Positions 7,239 to 16,290 are shown, counted from the first letter of the stretch. The stretch: DNA of 64,000 nucleotides from Paludifilum halophilum (GCF_002245355.1 NZ_NOWF01000005.1:240587-304586); one strand, 5' to 3'. Program-made: numbers and translations. Notes: a model not told the origin generated them from the letters alone.

Positions 7239-8327
7239 GTGGCACGTCGCTTGATAGATACGGATATTCACGAAAGAGTGCTTTATGAAGATTTGATTAC
7301 CTATCTGGAAAATCCGTGGAAAAGATACATTACGGATTGCCATTGGCTTCAGGAAAAACATATGCCTTATACCCAGCCTGCCGTCGCCGGAGTAGACCGG
7401 GCGGATGCCCGGGTTCCGGACGGGCGTCCGGCGGGGACGGATCTGGCGTTTATGCAACAACAGTTATTGGATGCCAACCAGCACAGTTTCGGTGTGCTCA
7501 CGGGCGCATTGGATCCTTCCCCGTCTTCGATGCACGGTTGGTATGAAATGGCGACGGCTCTCGCTTCCGCCTATAACGATTGGCAGATTGAAAACTGGTT
7601 GGAAAAAGACGAACGCCTTTACGGTTCGGTTCACATCGCGGCACAGGACCCTCAGGGAGCCGTGCGCGAAATTGAACGAGTGGGTCCGCACCCCAAAATG
7701 GTTCAAATTTTGCTTCCAATCGATGACAATTTGTGGGGCGACCCGTATTACCATCCGATTTACGAGGCAGCGGAGCACCATGATTTAATGATCGGTATGC
7801 ATCATAATGAACCGCCGACGCATTTCGGAAGGTGGCCGCGCTATTTTATCGAGTGGCACACTCTGATTCCGACGTCTCACATGATTCAAGTGAGCAATAT
7901 GGTGTACAACGGCGTTTTCGAAAAATATCCGCAACTAAAATTGATGATGATTGAGGGCGGTTTTACGTATGTTCCTCATCTGATGCGGAAAATGGATCAA
8001 CAGTACACGGATCTCCGTCACGAAGTACCTTGGGTTAAACGGATGCCCAGCCGGATTGTGCGGGAACATGTCCGTTTTACAACGCAGCCCATGGAGGAGA
8101 TGAGCAAGCATGATTTTTTGCAGTTCGTCGATCAAATGGGGTCGGAGGATATAATCTGTTTTTCAACGGATTATCCGCATTGGGACTATGATTCGCCTGC
8201 TCGCGCGTTACCGGCTCTTGGTGAACCGTTGCGTCAAAAGATTTTCTTTGATAATGCGAAAGCTTTTTATCCCAAACTGCCGGAAGTCCATGGAGGTGGG
8301 GGGAACCGTGAAACAAGCAGTGTGTAA
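7239..8327 (+). CDS. Amidohydrolase family protein (ACMSD-like TIM barrel)
   Basis: 362-residue metal-dependent amidohydrolase_2 family protein; relatives hydrolyse or decarboxylate aromatic-derived acids. The N-terminal strand has the metal motif DTDIHE, later metal-ligand candidates are MHHNEPPTH (about residue 190) and the C-terminal aspartate of CFSTDYPHWDYDSP (about 310). Start GTG 7239 is seven bases after GAGGAGG; an in-frame ATG at 7215 lacks a site. It overlaps the Rieske gene by 20 bases, so both are translated together and probably act in one degradation step. Substrate unknown. It lies in the tRNA-flanked islet. Confidence 0.85.
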   Translation: MARRLIDTDIHERVLYEDLITYLENPWKRYITDCHWLQEKHMPYTQPAVAGVDRADARVPDGRPAGTDLAFMQQQLLDANQHSFGVLTGALDPSPSSMHGWYEMATALASAYNDWQIENWLEKDERLYGSVHIAAQDPQGAVREIERVGPHPKMVQILLPIDDNLWGDPYYHPIYEAAEHHDLMIGMHHNEPPTHFGRWPRYFIEWHTLIPTSHMIQVSNMVYNGVFEKYPQLKLMMIEGGFTYVPHLMRKMDQQYTDLRHEVPWVKRMPSRIVREHVRFTTQPMEEMSKHDFLQFVDQMGSEDIICFSTDYPHWDYDSPARALPALGEPLRQKIFFDNAKAFYPKLPEVHGGGGNRETSSV

Positions 8328-8664
8328 AAAAAATGACCTCCGCCCCGGCGGCATGATGAAGGCGACTTTGGGCCGTATGCCGATTGTGGTGTGCCGTACC
8401 CTCGACGGCGGCTTTTACGCCTTTTCAAACCAGTGTATCCATCAAGGTGCACCGATGTCGGAAGGGGTTGTGTGCGGCGCTTCCGCCCCCACAGACCAAC
8501 CGGGAGAGTACCGCTATGTAAAAGAAGGTGAAATCCTTCGTTGTCCTTGGCACGGCCGGGAATACGACATTAAAAACGAAGGGCGCATGTTGTCCGATCC
8601 GAACCGTCGGCTTCCGGGTTTCAAAGTGGCAATCGAGGGGGATGACGTCGTCGTCTCCAAATAA
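8308..8664 (+). CDS. Rieske [2Fe-2S] domain protein
   Basis: 118-residue single-domain Rieske ferredoxin. The cluster ligands are visible as C-x-H in NQCIHQGAP and C-x-x-H in LRCPWHGREYD. The loop between the two motifs is longer than usual, with an inserted stretch (CGASAPTDQPGEYRYVKEG) also seen in small Rieske proteins paired with amidohydrolases. Start GTG 8308 lies behind GGAGG and a run of Gs; ATG 8290 is an alternative. As a soluble ferredoxin it would pass electrons to an oxygenase or reductase, none of which is encoded next to it. The last gene of the islet: the stop codon touches the right tRNA repeat. Confidence 0.88.
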   Translation: MKQAVCKKNDLRPGGMMKATLGRMPIVVCRTLDGGFYAFSNQCIHQGAPMSEGVVCGASAPTDQPGEYRYVKEGEILRCPWHGREYDIKNEGRMLSDPNRRLPGFKVAIEGDDVVVSK

Positions 8665-8684
8665 CCCGGTACTGCCCATCACCC
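8665..8684 (+). repeat. tRNA-Val 3'-end repeat, right copy
   Basis: CCCGGTACTGCCCATCACCC differs from the tRNA-Val end plus CCC at 6661-6680 at only two positions. It begins at the base after the Rieske stop codon. The acceptor and T-arm parts alone remain, so it cannot be a tRNA gene. Confidence 0.65.
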
Positions 8685-8685
8685 A

Positions 8686-8713
8686 AACCCTTGATCTATA
8701 TCAAGGGTTTTTT
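8686..8713 (+). terminator. Terminator of the amidohydrolase-Rieske unit
   Basis: AACCCTTGAT CTAT ATCAAGGGTT stem with a T-run; similar in layout to the terminator after tRNA-Val at 6681. Confidence 0.9.
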
Positions 8714-8817
8714 GTTTGATGTCTGTGTAACTGGCCTGATAAGAAGACGGAGCTTATTTACGAATGGGCTCTTTTTGATGGGGCAGACTACTGGAAAACG
8801 ATAAGGTGGTTGTACCC

Positions 8818-9099
8818 ATGGAATCTCAGTCATTGAAAAATACTCTTTCGTACCTGCATTCCGAACTTCTCCGGATCGAAACAATGGCTGGAACTTTATC
8901 CAGCTTGGAGCGGGATCATTACCGGAAATTAACCCAATTCGACCATGACAAACTGATGGACATTGCTGTGGAAGAACAGAGCGCGGCGCGGCAATTGGGA
9001 ACGATCAAGGAGATGTGTTTATCTCTCGCCCAAGAAGTGAAGAGAATCCAAAATGACACCACGGATTCCAGGGTGGAGGAGGACACGGAAGGTGTTTAG
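8818..9099 (+). CDS. Small helical protein of unknown function
   Basis: 93-residue charged, probably all-helical protein (SYLHSELLRIETMAGTLSSLERDHY and later KLMDIAVEEQSAARQLG), suggestive of a coiled-coil. No family recognised. Start ATG 8818 follows AGGTGG by about eight bases; GTG 8806 is possible. Its stop overlaps the start of the flavoprotein gene by eight bases, so the two are very likely translationally coupled. Confidence 0.6.
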   Translation: MESQSLKNTLSYLHSELLRIETMAGTLSSLERDHYRKLTQFDHDKLMDIAVEEQSAARQLGTIKEMCLSLAQEVKRIQNDTTDSRVEEDTEGV

Positions 9100-10480
9100 G
9101 TTGATTAATAAATGGATCCGATCCGCCATGAATGAAACGGTCGATAAGGCTCTTCACCGAATGGTCAAAGATCAATACATTGAAAACCTGTTCGAAATGG
9201 TACCGGTATCCAAAAAGGTGGGGCCGATCAACTTGATGGAAACCGTCATGCGTTCCGCCCAGGGTACGACGGTTCCCAGGCCGTTGGGGAGTCCGATCCA
9301 TTTTTCCCCCTGGGAAAAAATCCTGTTCAATCCTGCCCATCTTGATCGATTCCCCACACCGGAAGAGGTAGGGATCTCTAGTTCTGTTACCATCGGTCAT
9401 CGGGCTCGAAAACCGCTTACCATTTCCATCCCGATTATGATCGCCGGCATGTCCTACGGAGGGGCCTTAAGCAAGTCTGTTAAAGTCGCTCTGTCGAAAG
9501 CGGCGACGAAAATGGGGACAGCGACAAACTCAGGGGAAGCGGGGCTGCTCGAAGAGGAAAGAGAGTCGGCTCAATTGTTTATCGGTCAATACAACCGGGG
9601 TGGTTGGATGAATACACCGGATAAATACCATCGGCTGGATGCCATCGAAATTCAATTGGGCCAAGGAGCGCAGGGTTCTTCACCTCAACGGAGTGCCGCC
9701 AAAAATATCGGTCCCGAATACCGGGAGGTCTTTGAATTAAAGGAAGGTGAAGACGCCCAGATCCATTCCCGATTGCCCGGTGTTCATACGAAAGAGGATT
9801 TCATACAGCTCGTCAGACGCCTTCGGGAGGAAACCGGTGTGCCCGTTGGGTTAAAAATCGCCGCTACCCACCATTTAGAAAAGGAGTTGGACATCGCTCT
9901 GCAATCGGAAGTCGACTTTGTCACCTTGGACGGTGCCGAAGGCGGAACCCACGGAGGGGCCCCGATTCTCCAAGATGATTTGGGATTGCCGACTCTTTTT
10001 GCCATCACGCGGGCACGCGATTTTCTCGCTCGTAAAAAAGCGATTGGTAATGTCAGCTTAATCTCTACAGGGGGATTGGTGACTCCGGGACATATGTTAA
10101 AGGCGCTTGCTTTGGGAAGTGATGCCGTCTATATCGGGACGACTGCAGTACTGGCTCTGATCGGGGATCAGATGGTAAAATCTCTTCCTTTTGAAGCCCC
10201 GACCGGTTTAGCGATTTATACGGGTAAAATCACGGATCAGCTGGATATTCAGCGGGCTGTGATGAATCTCGTTCGTTATTTGAACGCTTGTGTCCATGAA
10301 ATGGACCTGGTGGCGGCCTCCCTGGGCAAGACAGCTTTAACGGACTTCAATAAATCCGATCTATGTACGGTAGATCCTTTCTTATCGGTGACGACCGGGA
10401 TTGAATACGCCGGGGTGTCTCCGGAAAAGCAAGGAGAGTGGACAGATCGGATTCAAGGGCTCATCGAACAAGAGAGTTGA
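9092..10480 (+). CDS. FMN-binding glutamate synthase-family protein
   Basis: 462-residue protein matching the central FMN/Fe-S domain of glutamate synthase large subunits (the archaeal-type/YerD-like stand-alone form), without an amidotransferase domain. Visible blocks: IMIAGMSYGGALSKSVKVAL near residue 115, GTATNSGEAGLLEEER, the FMN-phosphate region DGAEGGTHGGAPILQDDLGLPT, and STGGLVTPGHMLKALALGSDAVYIGT. Start GTG 9092 has GGAGG nine bases upstream and overlaps the upstream gene. Exact reaction unclear: it may be a glutamate synthase-like or another FMN-dependent oxidoreductase. Confidence 0.82.
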   Translation: MFRLINKWIRSAMNETVDKALHRMVKDQYIENLFEMVPVSKKVGPINLMETVMRSAQGTTVPRPLGSPIHFSPWEKILFNPAHLDRFPTPEEVGISSSVTIGHRARKPLTISIPIMIAGMSYGGALSKSVKVALSKAATKMGTATNSGEAGLLEEERESAQLFIGQYNRGGWMNTPDKYHRLDAIEIQLGQGAQGSSPQRSAAKNIGPEYREVFELKEGEDAQIHSRLPGVHTKEDFIQLVRRLREETGVPVGLKIAATHHLEKELDIALQSEVDFVTLDGAEGGTHGGAPILQDDLGLPTLFAITRARDFLARKKAIGNVSLISTGGLVTPGHMLKALALGSDAVYIGTTAVLALIGDQMVKSLPFEAPTGLAIYTGKITDQLDIQRAVMNLVRYLNACVHEMDLVAASLGKTALTDFNKSDLCTVDPFLSVTTGIEYAGVSPEKQGEWTDRIQGLIEQES

Positions 10481-10533
10481 TTCTCGGTTTATATACTGCT
10501 TCTACTTCGGCTTCTAAAGCATTAAAAAACATG

Positions 10534-10554
10534 AGCCCGGTGGATCACCGGGCT
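10534..10554. terminator. Hairpin between convergent genes
   Basis: AGCCCGGTG GAT CACCGGGCT. On the minus strand it is followed by CATGTTTTTT, fitting the end of the small YjcZ-like gene; it may also stop the flavoprotein transcript. Confidence 0.75.
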
Positions 10555-10589
10555 AAAAACAGGTTCCCTTTACCTTTGTTTTGGGGTCC

Positions 10590-10709
10590 TTAATAAAATC
10601 CGATAAACCCTACAGTGGCAAAGATGGTGGCAATGACCAACAGGAAGATCAGCAAACGACGAAGGCCAAACCCGCCAACACCGCCACCGTATCCGCCGAA
10701 ACCAGACAT
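10590..10709 (-). CDS. YjcZ-like small glycine-rich membrane protein (sporulation-associated)
   Basis: 39-residue protein read on the minus strand. It begins MSGFGGYGGGVGGFGLRR and continues as one hydrophobic membrane helix ending ATVGFIGFY. The Gly/Tyr/Phe-rich head plus single helix is the layout of the YjcZ family of tiny sporulation-associated proteins in bacilli. A strong AAAGGAGG lies seven to eight bases before the ATG. It is convergent with the flavoprotein gene and divergent from the catalase. Confidence 0.75.
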   Translation of the reverse strand: MSGFGGYGGGVGGFGLRRLLIFLLVIATIFATVGFIGFY

Positions 10710-10913
10710 GATGCATTCCTCCTTTCAAGTTTCAAGACATCATATGCTTGGTTCTGGAAGCTTGAACAGGGTATATGTCTAAAAAGAACGGAATTTGGAT
10801 GGATATCACGCTTTTTATATGGACGGGCGTTTCCAAGCTTCATCCTGCTGTATAAATCAATTTTAAAGGAAACATAATACTCATAAACGGAATGGAGGAA
10901 GGAGAAGGATTCG

Positions 10914-12581
10914 ATGGAAAATGAAAAGACCCCGAAAACCAACCGTAATGGTACTTCGGTCAGCGGTGTCGGCGGTTCGACGGATGGTCGCATGGCAGAG
11001 GGAGAGTCGGAACTTACGCTGACAAACCGTCAAGGACATCCAATTTCTTATAACCAAAATATTCGAACGGTGGGTCATCGTGGCCCGGCAACGATGGAGA
11101 ATTATCATTTTATCGAAAAGATTTCTCACTTCGACCGGGAACGGGTTCCCGAGCGCGTCGTTCACGCTCGGGGAGCAGGAGCCCACGGATACTTTGAAGC
11201 TTACGGAACCGTGGGTAATGAGCCAATTGCCAAGTATACGCGCGCAAAATTGTTTCAGGAACAGGGAAAGCGAACCCCGGTTTTTGTCCGCTTTTCCAGT
11301 GTGACACACGGTACGCACTCACCGGAGACACTGCGCGATCCGCGGGGTTTTGCGGTTAAGTTTTATACCGAGGACGGTAACTGGGATCTGGTGGGCAACA
11401 ACTTGAAAGTGTTTTTTATTCGGGATGCGATGAAATTTCCCGATTTGATTCATGCTTTTAAGCCCGATCCGGTAACCAATCTGCAGGATAATGAACGCAT
11501 TTTCGATTTCATCAGCAATACACCCGAATCCATGCACATGATTACCTTTTTGTTTTCGACGTGGGGGATTCCGGCCAACTACCGGCAAATGCAAGGATCC
11601 GGTGTCAACACATACAAGTGGGTCAATGCGGAAGGGGAAGCCGTTCTTGTCAAGTATCACTGGGAACCGGTCCAAGGGATTAAAAACTTGACTCAAAAAG
11701 AGGCGCAGGATATTCAAGGTAAAAATTTCAACCATGCCACTCAGGATTTATATGAAGCTATTGAGCGGGGCGATCATCCCGAATGGGAATTGTATGTTCA
11801 GATCATGAACGATGATGAACATCCGGAACTCGATTTTGATCCCTTGGACGATACGAAGTTGTGGCCCAAAGATCAATTTCCGTTTTTACCTGTCGGACGA
11901 ATGGTCCTGAATAAAAATCCGGATGACTACTTTGCTGAAGTTGAACAGGCCGCTTTCGGGACGGGTGTACTCGTGGACGGATTAGATTTCTCCGATGACA
12001 AGATGTTGCAGGGACGTACATTTTCCTATTCGGATACACAGCGCTATCGCGTAGGTCCCAATTATTTGCAACTGCCGATCAACGCACCGAAAAAACACGC
12101 TGCCACCAACTTCCACGGCGGACAAATGACTTATTATGCGGATCGAGCCCCGGGGCAGAATCCCCATGTCAATTACGAGCCGTCCTCATTGGGCGGACTC
12201 AGAGAGGCGCCAAAATCGGGAAAGGACTATACGCCCTTTGTTTTGGGCAACTTGGTTCATCAGAGCATTGATCGCACCAATGACTTTAAGCAGGCTGGAG
12301 AAACTTACCGGGCGTTTGATGATCAGGAGCGGGATGAATTGATCACAAACCTGGTCAACTCGCTCAAGACATGCCGCAAATCCATTCAAATGCGCATGGT
12401 CGAGATGTTTGCCAAGTGTGACACGGATTATGGTCAACGAGTGGCACAAGGCCTGGGACTTGCCGAGGGAGCCGGCGGAAGCGAAAAAGTCCATGAGCGA
12501 GGAGGGCCTATCGGTGCCACTGAAGCACATGAAGCGACCCGGGAAGCTGAGCAGAAGGGCCATCCCTCCGATTGGTATTAA
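10914..12581 (+). CDS. Haem catalase, long N-terminal form
   Basis: 555-residue monofunctional catalase degrading hydrogen peroxide. The distal histidine is in [18 protein letters not shown] (His about 84), and the proximal haem tyrosine is in [19 protein letters not shown] (about residue 372). About 25 extra N-terminal residues and a 40-residue C-terminal tail make it longer than the ~480-residue KatA type and close in length to the spore catalase KatX of B. subtilis; that assignment is inference. GGAGGAAGGAG precedes the ATG. I see no convincing PerR box upstream. Confidence 0.95.
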   Translation: MENEKTPKTNRNGTSVSGVGGSTDGRMAEGESELTLTNRQGHPISYNQNIRTVGHRGPATMENYHFIEKISHFDRERVPERVVHARGAGAHGYFEAYGTVGNEPIAKYTRAKLFQEQGKRTPVFVRFSSVTHGTHSPETLRDPRGFAVKFYTEDGNWDLVGNNLKVFFIRDAMKFPDLIHAFKPDPVTNLQDNERIFDFISNTPESMHMITFLFSTWGIPANYRQMQGSGVNTYKWVNAEGEAVLVKYHWEPVQGIKNLTQKEAQDIQGKNFNHATQDLYEAIERGDHPEWELYVQIMNDDEHPELDFDPLDDTKLWPKDQFPFLPVGRMVLNKNPDDYFAEVEQAAFGTGVLVDGLDFSDDKMLQGRTFSYSDTQRYRVGPNYLQLPINAPKKHAATNFHGGQMTYYADRAPGQNPHVNYEPSSLGGLREAPKSGKDYTPFVLGNLVHQSIDRTNDFKQAGETYRAFDDQERDELITNLVNSLKTCRKSIQMRMVEMFAKCDTDYGQRVAQGLGLAEGAGGSEKVHERGGPIGATEAHEATREAEQKGHPSDWY

Positions 12582-12668
12582 AAAACGGAATGATGGTAGC
12601 AAGCTGATCTTTCGACATACAATGGGCATAGAATGGTTTTGAATCCATTTTTAAAGGCAGGTGTTTGT

Positions 12669-13124
12669 TTGAGACAAAACAGCCTGTGGTACCCTGTTGT
12701 GGCTGAGATCAGTCGAAGTCTTTACGGTGAACAGATGGTTTGTTCCATGAGCACGCAGTTGTTTCATATCCCCGAAACCGAAGATTTAAAAGGCAATGAG
12801 GAAATGCATACGCACCTGGTTCCGGCCTCCTATCACCGTGTAACGGCGGCCGGATCTGCACAGAGGTTATGGAACGGAGAACGTGCGGCGTCCATCGTGG
12901 AAACCTTGATTTCCTGCCTGCAAAACGCCGAACAAAGAGACCGTCAGGTGCGATCCGGTTTATCGGTGATGAGGGATGCCGCTCCTGCGGCTTATAAACC
13001 CTTTATCGAAAATATCATACGCTGGCAGGATGATACGGAACGGCATTTACAATATACAAAACGATGGACGATGTATATAACAGGATCTGACGGTAACCGA
13101 GAACCTGCCCGGTATGGGGCGTAG
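12669..13124 (+). CDS. Hypothetical protein
   Basis: About 151 residues, no family recognised. TTG 12669 is taken as start because AAAGGCAGGTG lies six bases upstream; ATG 12633 has no ribosome site. The N-terminal part includes MVCSMSTQLFHIPETEDL; the rest is mostly helical (SIVETLISCLQNAEQRDRQ, FIENIIRWQDDTERHLQ). A terminator follows, and it lies directly after the catalase gene on the same strand, so it may belong to the same transcript. Confidence 0.55.
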   Translation: MRQNSLWYPVVAEISRSLYGEQMVCSMSTQLFHIPETEDLKGNEEMHTHLVPASYHRVTAAGSAQRLWNGERAASIVETLISCLQNAEQRDRQVRSGLSVMRDAAPAAYKPFIENIIRWQDDTERHLQYTKRWTMYITGSDGNREPARYGA

Positions 13125-13139
13125 GGGCCATTAAACCAC

Positions 13140-13174
13140 CCCGCATTCTGTCTAGAGGAATGCGGGTTTTTTTC
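13140..13174 (+). terminator. Rho-independent terminator
   Basis: CCCGCATTC/GAATGCGGG stem, nine-base loop, seven Ts. Confidence 0.9.
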
Positions 13175-13216
13175 TTTCCCGATTAAAAATGAGATGAAAA
13201 CTTTGTATGACTTTGT

Positions 13217-13232
13217 TGAATCAGCTGATTCA
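13217..13232. promoter_or_regulatory. 16-base palindrome upstream of the M23 peptidase gene
   Basis: TGAATCAGCTGATTCA is self-complementary. It lies about 15 bases before a TGGTAAAAT extended -10-like element and so would overlap a -35 region, as a repressor operator would. Confidence 0.45.
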
Positions 13233-13289
13233 GAGATTCGCTCATGGTAAAATAAGCATCAACAATCAGGGATGGACGAGGGGAGAAAG

Positions 13290-14387
13290 ATGGGAAAACC
13301 GGTTACATTGATCGTTGCAGGACTGTTAACGATGTTGTTGATTTTTTATTTGCAAGATCCCACGTGGTATCGGTCTTGGGAGGTGGGCGCCTCCTTTTTT
13401 TCGGAGGAGAAGAAAGAGGAACAGGAGGAGCGTCCTCCTTCCGGCGTTGAGGTTCCCTTTCAAAAGGAAAAAGGGAAAGTTTACTTTCGTTTAAGTGACT
13501 TGGAAGAGAAACTGGGAATGGATACGAAATACGATGAGAAGGAAGGAACGATTTCCCTGCATCAAGGGAGTACAACTTTGCATCTGCTTCGGGGAACGAC
13601 GGTATTGAGTCGGAACCGCGTCTACCTCCCGGTGGAATCCCCTCCGATCATCCGAAAAGGGGACGTTTGGATTCCCCTGGCGGCATTGAAGGAAGGGCTG
13701 GGGCGATCCGTTCGTATTCACCGTGGAACCGCTTATGTAGCAGAAGCGGATCTCCCGGCGGCCGCTGTCCGGTCTGCTCCGAAAGAGTATCGCTCGCTGG
13801 ACGCGGAAGGGATGAGGGAGTATCTTTCCTTTCTTCAGAGTCCGGTTCAGGGGGCGACGGTGAGCACTCAGGATTCCCACCTGCCCGGAGCGCCGCGGGA
13901 ATATCGGAATGGCGTCCATGAAGGATTGGATTACTACAGTTGGACTTCGGGTATTTCCATCGATTCAAAGACTCCGGTGACTGCTGCCGCCGAAGGAGTG
14001 GTGGTTCGCGCGGATAACGATTACGAGGAGATGTCCGAGAAAGAACGGAACCGACTGTTGGAAAAGACAGCCGACAATAACGGGCAAACTCCTGAATACA
14101 TTCTGGATAAAATGCGGGGGCGTTCTGTCTGGATCCAGCATGAGAAAGGGGTTTTGACCCGATATGTTCACCTGAGTGCCGTATCTGATGATATTGAAGT
14201 CGGAACCCGGGTACGGCAGGGGGATGTACTCGGCTATATCGGAAATTCGGGGACTCGTTCGGGAGTCAAGCATAACGAGATGGGGCTTCATCTCCATTTT
14301 GACCTGTTGATCTACAAGGACTGGTTCTGGAAACGGTATACGCCGCAGGAACGGAGGGGAATTCTGGAGCAAGTCCTTAACGACTGA
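13290..14387 (+). CDS. Membrane-anchored M23 (LytM-type) metallopeptidase
   Basis: 365-residue extracytoplasmic protein. One N-terminal helix (VTLIVAGLLTMLLIFYL) anchors or exports it. Residues about 55-160 look like a copper-amine-oxidase-type stalk domain (two units of the GKVYFRLSDLEEKLG and DVWIPLAALKEGLG type). The C-terminal domain is M23: GVHEGLDYY provides the first H-x3-D zinc ligands and MGLHLHFDLL the H-x-H pair. Members cut peptidoglycan cross-links or act as regulators in sporulation and division. Start ATG 13290 has GGGGAGAAAG just upstream; the earlier ATG 13272 is less well placed. Confidence 0.87.
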   Translation: MGKPVTLIVAGLLTMLLIFYLQDPTWYRSWEVGASFFSEEKKEEQEERPPSGVEVPFQKEKGKVYFRLSDLEEKLGMDTKYDEKEGTISLHQGSTTLHLLRGTTVLSRNRVYLPVESPPIIRKGDVWIPLAALKEGLGRSVRIHRGTAYVAEADLPAAAVRSAPKEYRSLDAEGMREYLSFLQSPVQGATVSTQDSHLPGAPREYRNGVHEGLDYYSWTSGISIDSKTPVTAAAEGVVVRADNDYEEMSEKERNRLLEKTADNNGQTPEYILDKMRGRSVWIQHEKGVLTRYVHLSAVSDDIEVGTRVRQGDVLGYIGNSGTRSGVKHNEMGLHLHFDLLIYKDWFWKRYTPQERRGILEQVLND

Positions 14388-14495
14388 ATTTCCCTTCTTC
14401 GGAGAATTTCATATTTTGTTTAGATCCCCTTTACCCTTTTTTGATCGCTCTTCGGCTAAGATAGGAAATAACGGATGATCCTGAAGAGGGGATGA

Positions 14496-15035
14496 GTGAT
14501 GAAGCGTCTGGCGGCAAGGCTCCAAAGTTATGATGATCGTTGGATCTGTTATGTGAACCGACATTGGAAGTGCAGGGAAATGGACTGGTTGATGCTTCGG
14601 CTAACTCATCTGGGTTCAGCGGGTTTTGCTCTGATATTCCTTCTCCTGTGGGGGTTGTTGGCGGCATCTCCCATCCGCGGCTGGGCATTGGAGGGTTTGA
14701 TCGCGTTGGTATCCAGCCATCTGGTCGTTCGCCTTTGCAAGCATTTGTGGCACCGGGTTCGTCCTTATCTGCAACTGACCCATCTGCATACATTTTCCGG
14801 TCCGCTCAAGGACTATTCCTTTCCCTCGGGTCATACGACGGCCGCCTTTTCTCTCGGGACGATTTTTATCCTGAACGCTTCCTGGACATTACCGTTGATT
14901 TTACCTTTTGCGGTGGGAGTGGGTTTATCCCGCATCTACCTCGGGCTTCACTACCCGACGGATGTGGCTGTCGGGGCTTGGCTGGGTTTTCTGTTCGCCG
15001 CGATGACCCATTATGGTTTGGGTGTGCTGTCATGA
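14496..15035 (+). CDS. PAP2-family phosphatase, probable undecaprenyl-diphosphatase
   Basis: 179-residue integral membrane phosphatase with all three PAP2 signatures: KHLWHRVRPY, PSGHTTAAFS and SRIYLGLHYPTD (catalytic histidines in the second and third). Five or six membrane helices. BcrC-type members recycle undecaprenyl pyrophosphate for cell-wall synthesis, others act on phosphatidylglycerophosphate or other lipids; sequence alone does not decide. It follows the M23 gene by about 110 bases and converges on the polymerase gene, seven bases away, leaving no room for a separate terminator. Confidence 0.87.
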   Translation: MMKRLAARLQSYDDRWICYVNRHWKCREMDWLMLRLTHLGSAGFALIFLLLWGLLAASPIRGWALEGLIALVSSHLVVRLCKHLWHRVRPYLQLTHLHTFSGPLKDYSFPSGHTTAAFSLGTIFILNASWTLPLILPFAVGVGLSRIYLGLHYPTDVAVGAWLGFLFAAMTHYGLGVLS

Positions 15036-15041
15036 CTCCTT

Positions 15042-16262
15042 TTATCGATGGTGCCCGCCGATTTTTCCCGCCCGATCCGAGAATACGCTGGCGTCGGAGA
15101 GGGACTGAGCGAGGAAGATGCTCCGGGTTCCGTACTTGTCGCGGATCGCGTCGACAGCGTCTGCCAGCCGCCGTTCTTTGTCGATGGGTTGAAAGAGATT
15201 GAGCTGGGTTCCGTGATCGGGTTTCAGATTGCTTAAGGTAATCCCGACCAGGCGGATGGGTCGGTAATTCCAATGGCGGTGAAGCAATCGCATGGCCGTT
15301 TGAAACAGAGCACGGCCGATATTGGAGGGTTCCGGCATGGTCAGGGATCGGTGGAGGGAATCGAACGCCGTCCCCTTCAGGGTCAGAGAGACGGTCTTTC
15401 CTGTATAGCCCGTTTTCCGGGCCCGTCCGGCCACTTCCTCCGCCAACTCCCGCAGAACGAGGCGGATCTCCGGTTCTCGTTCGTAATCCCGGGGCAGAGT
15501 GAATTGGTGACCGATGGATTTGCTTCCGTCGAGGGAGCAGGGATCCACGGGGCTCGGGTCTCGGCCGTGGGCTGATTCGAAGAGCACCCGGCCGATCACG
15601 CCGAACCGGTGATGCAAAAGGTCGGGATCGGTGTGGGCCAGATCACCGATGGTACGGATCCCCATCCGGTGAAAATGGTGTTCCATTCGTCTGCCGACCC
15701 CGAACAGTTTGGCCACCGGCAGGGGCCACAGCTTACGGGGAACGTCTGCGTTCGTCCATACCGTCAGCCCCCGGGGTTTTTCCCAGCCGGCGGCCATTTT
15801 TGCGAGAAGCTTATTGGGCCCGACTCCGATCGAACAATGGATGCCTGTTTCATCATGGATACGCCGTTGGATGGTCCGGGCGGCGGTTTTTCCATCGCCG
15901 AACAGGGTTTCACATCCCGTCAATTCGACGAAGGCTTCGTCGATAGAGAAGGGTTCCACTAAAGGGGAATACTCTTTTAACAGATGGACGATGCGGACGG
16001 ACATTTGTACATAAGTGGCCATGCGGGGCGGAATCAGTCGCGCTGAAGGACAGACTTCTTTCGCCTGGGAAACGGACATGGCGGTTTCAACCCCGCAGGC
16101 TTTGGCTTCGTAGGAGGCAGCCAGCACAATGCCGTGTCTCCGGGCGGGATCTCCGCAGACGATGACGGGTTTTCCCCGCAGATCCGGGCACAGCATCTGT
16201 TCGATGCTGGCATAAAAGGCATTCATATCCGCCAACAATACGGTCCGTCGTCCTCCCTTCAT
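15042..16262 (-). CDS. dinB: Y-family DNA polymerase (Pol IV-like)
   Basis: 406-residue translesion polymerase. Catalytic acidic residues lie in LADMNAFYASIEQ (about residue 12) and SIDEAFVELTG (about 106); the aromatic steric gate is in the first motif. The thumb helix-hairpin-helix region follows (KLFGVGRRMEHHFHRMGIRTIGDLA), then the little-finger domain. A beta-clamp-binding motif QLNLF is near residue 360. A LexA box lies 29 bases upstream, so it is probably SOS-induced. Start ATG with GGAGGGAG upstream. Confidence 0.93.
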   Translation of the reverse strand: MKGGRRTVLLADMNAFYASIEQMLCPDLRGKPVIVCGDPARRHGIVLAASYEAKACGVETAMSVSQAKEVCPSARLIPPRMATYVQMSVRIVHLLKEYSPLVEPFSIDEAFVELTGCETLFGDGKTAARTIQRRIHDETGIHCSIGVGPNKLLAKMAAGWEKPRGLTVWTNADVPRKLWPLPVAKLFGVGRRMEHHFHRMGIRTIGDLAHTDPDLLHHRFGVIGRVLFESAHGRDPSPVDPCSLDGSKSIGHQFTLPRDYEREPEIRLVLRELAEEVAGRARKTGYTGKTVSLTLKGTAFDSLHRSLTMPEPSNIGRALFQTAMRLLHRHWNYRPIRLVGITLSNLKPDHGTQLNLFQPIDKERRLADAVDAIRDKYGTRSIFLAQSLSDASVFSDRAGKIGGHHR

Positions 16263-16290
16263 ATTTCTCCCTCCTTGACCTTCGGATCAG

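Noticed and set aside
8665..8684. Second tRNA gene at the right repeat
   Set aside because: Only the 3' end is repeated; no D-arm or anticodon arm can be formed upstream because the Rieske coding region ends there.
10855..10885. Possible PerR box before the catalase gene
   Set aside because: TATAAATCAATTTTAA matches TTATAATNATTATAA only loosely, with several mismatches.
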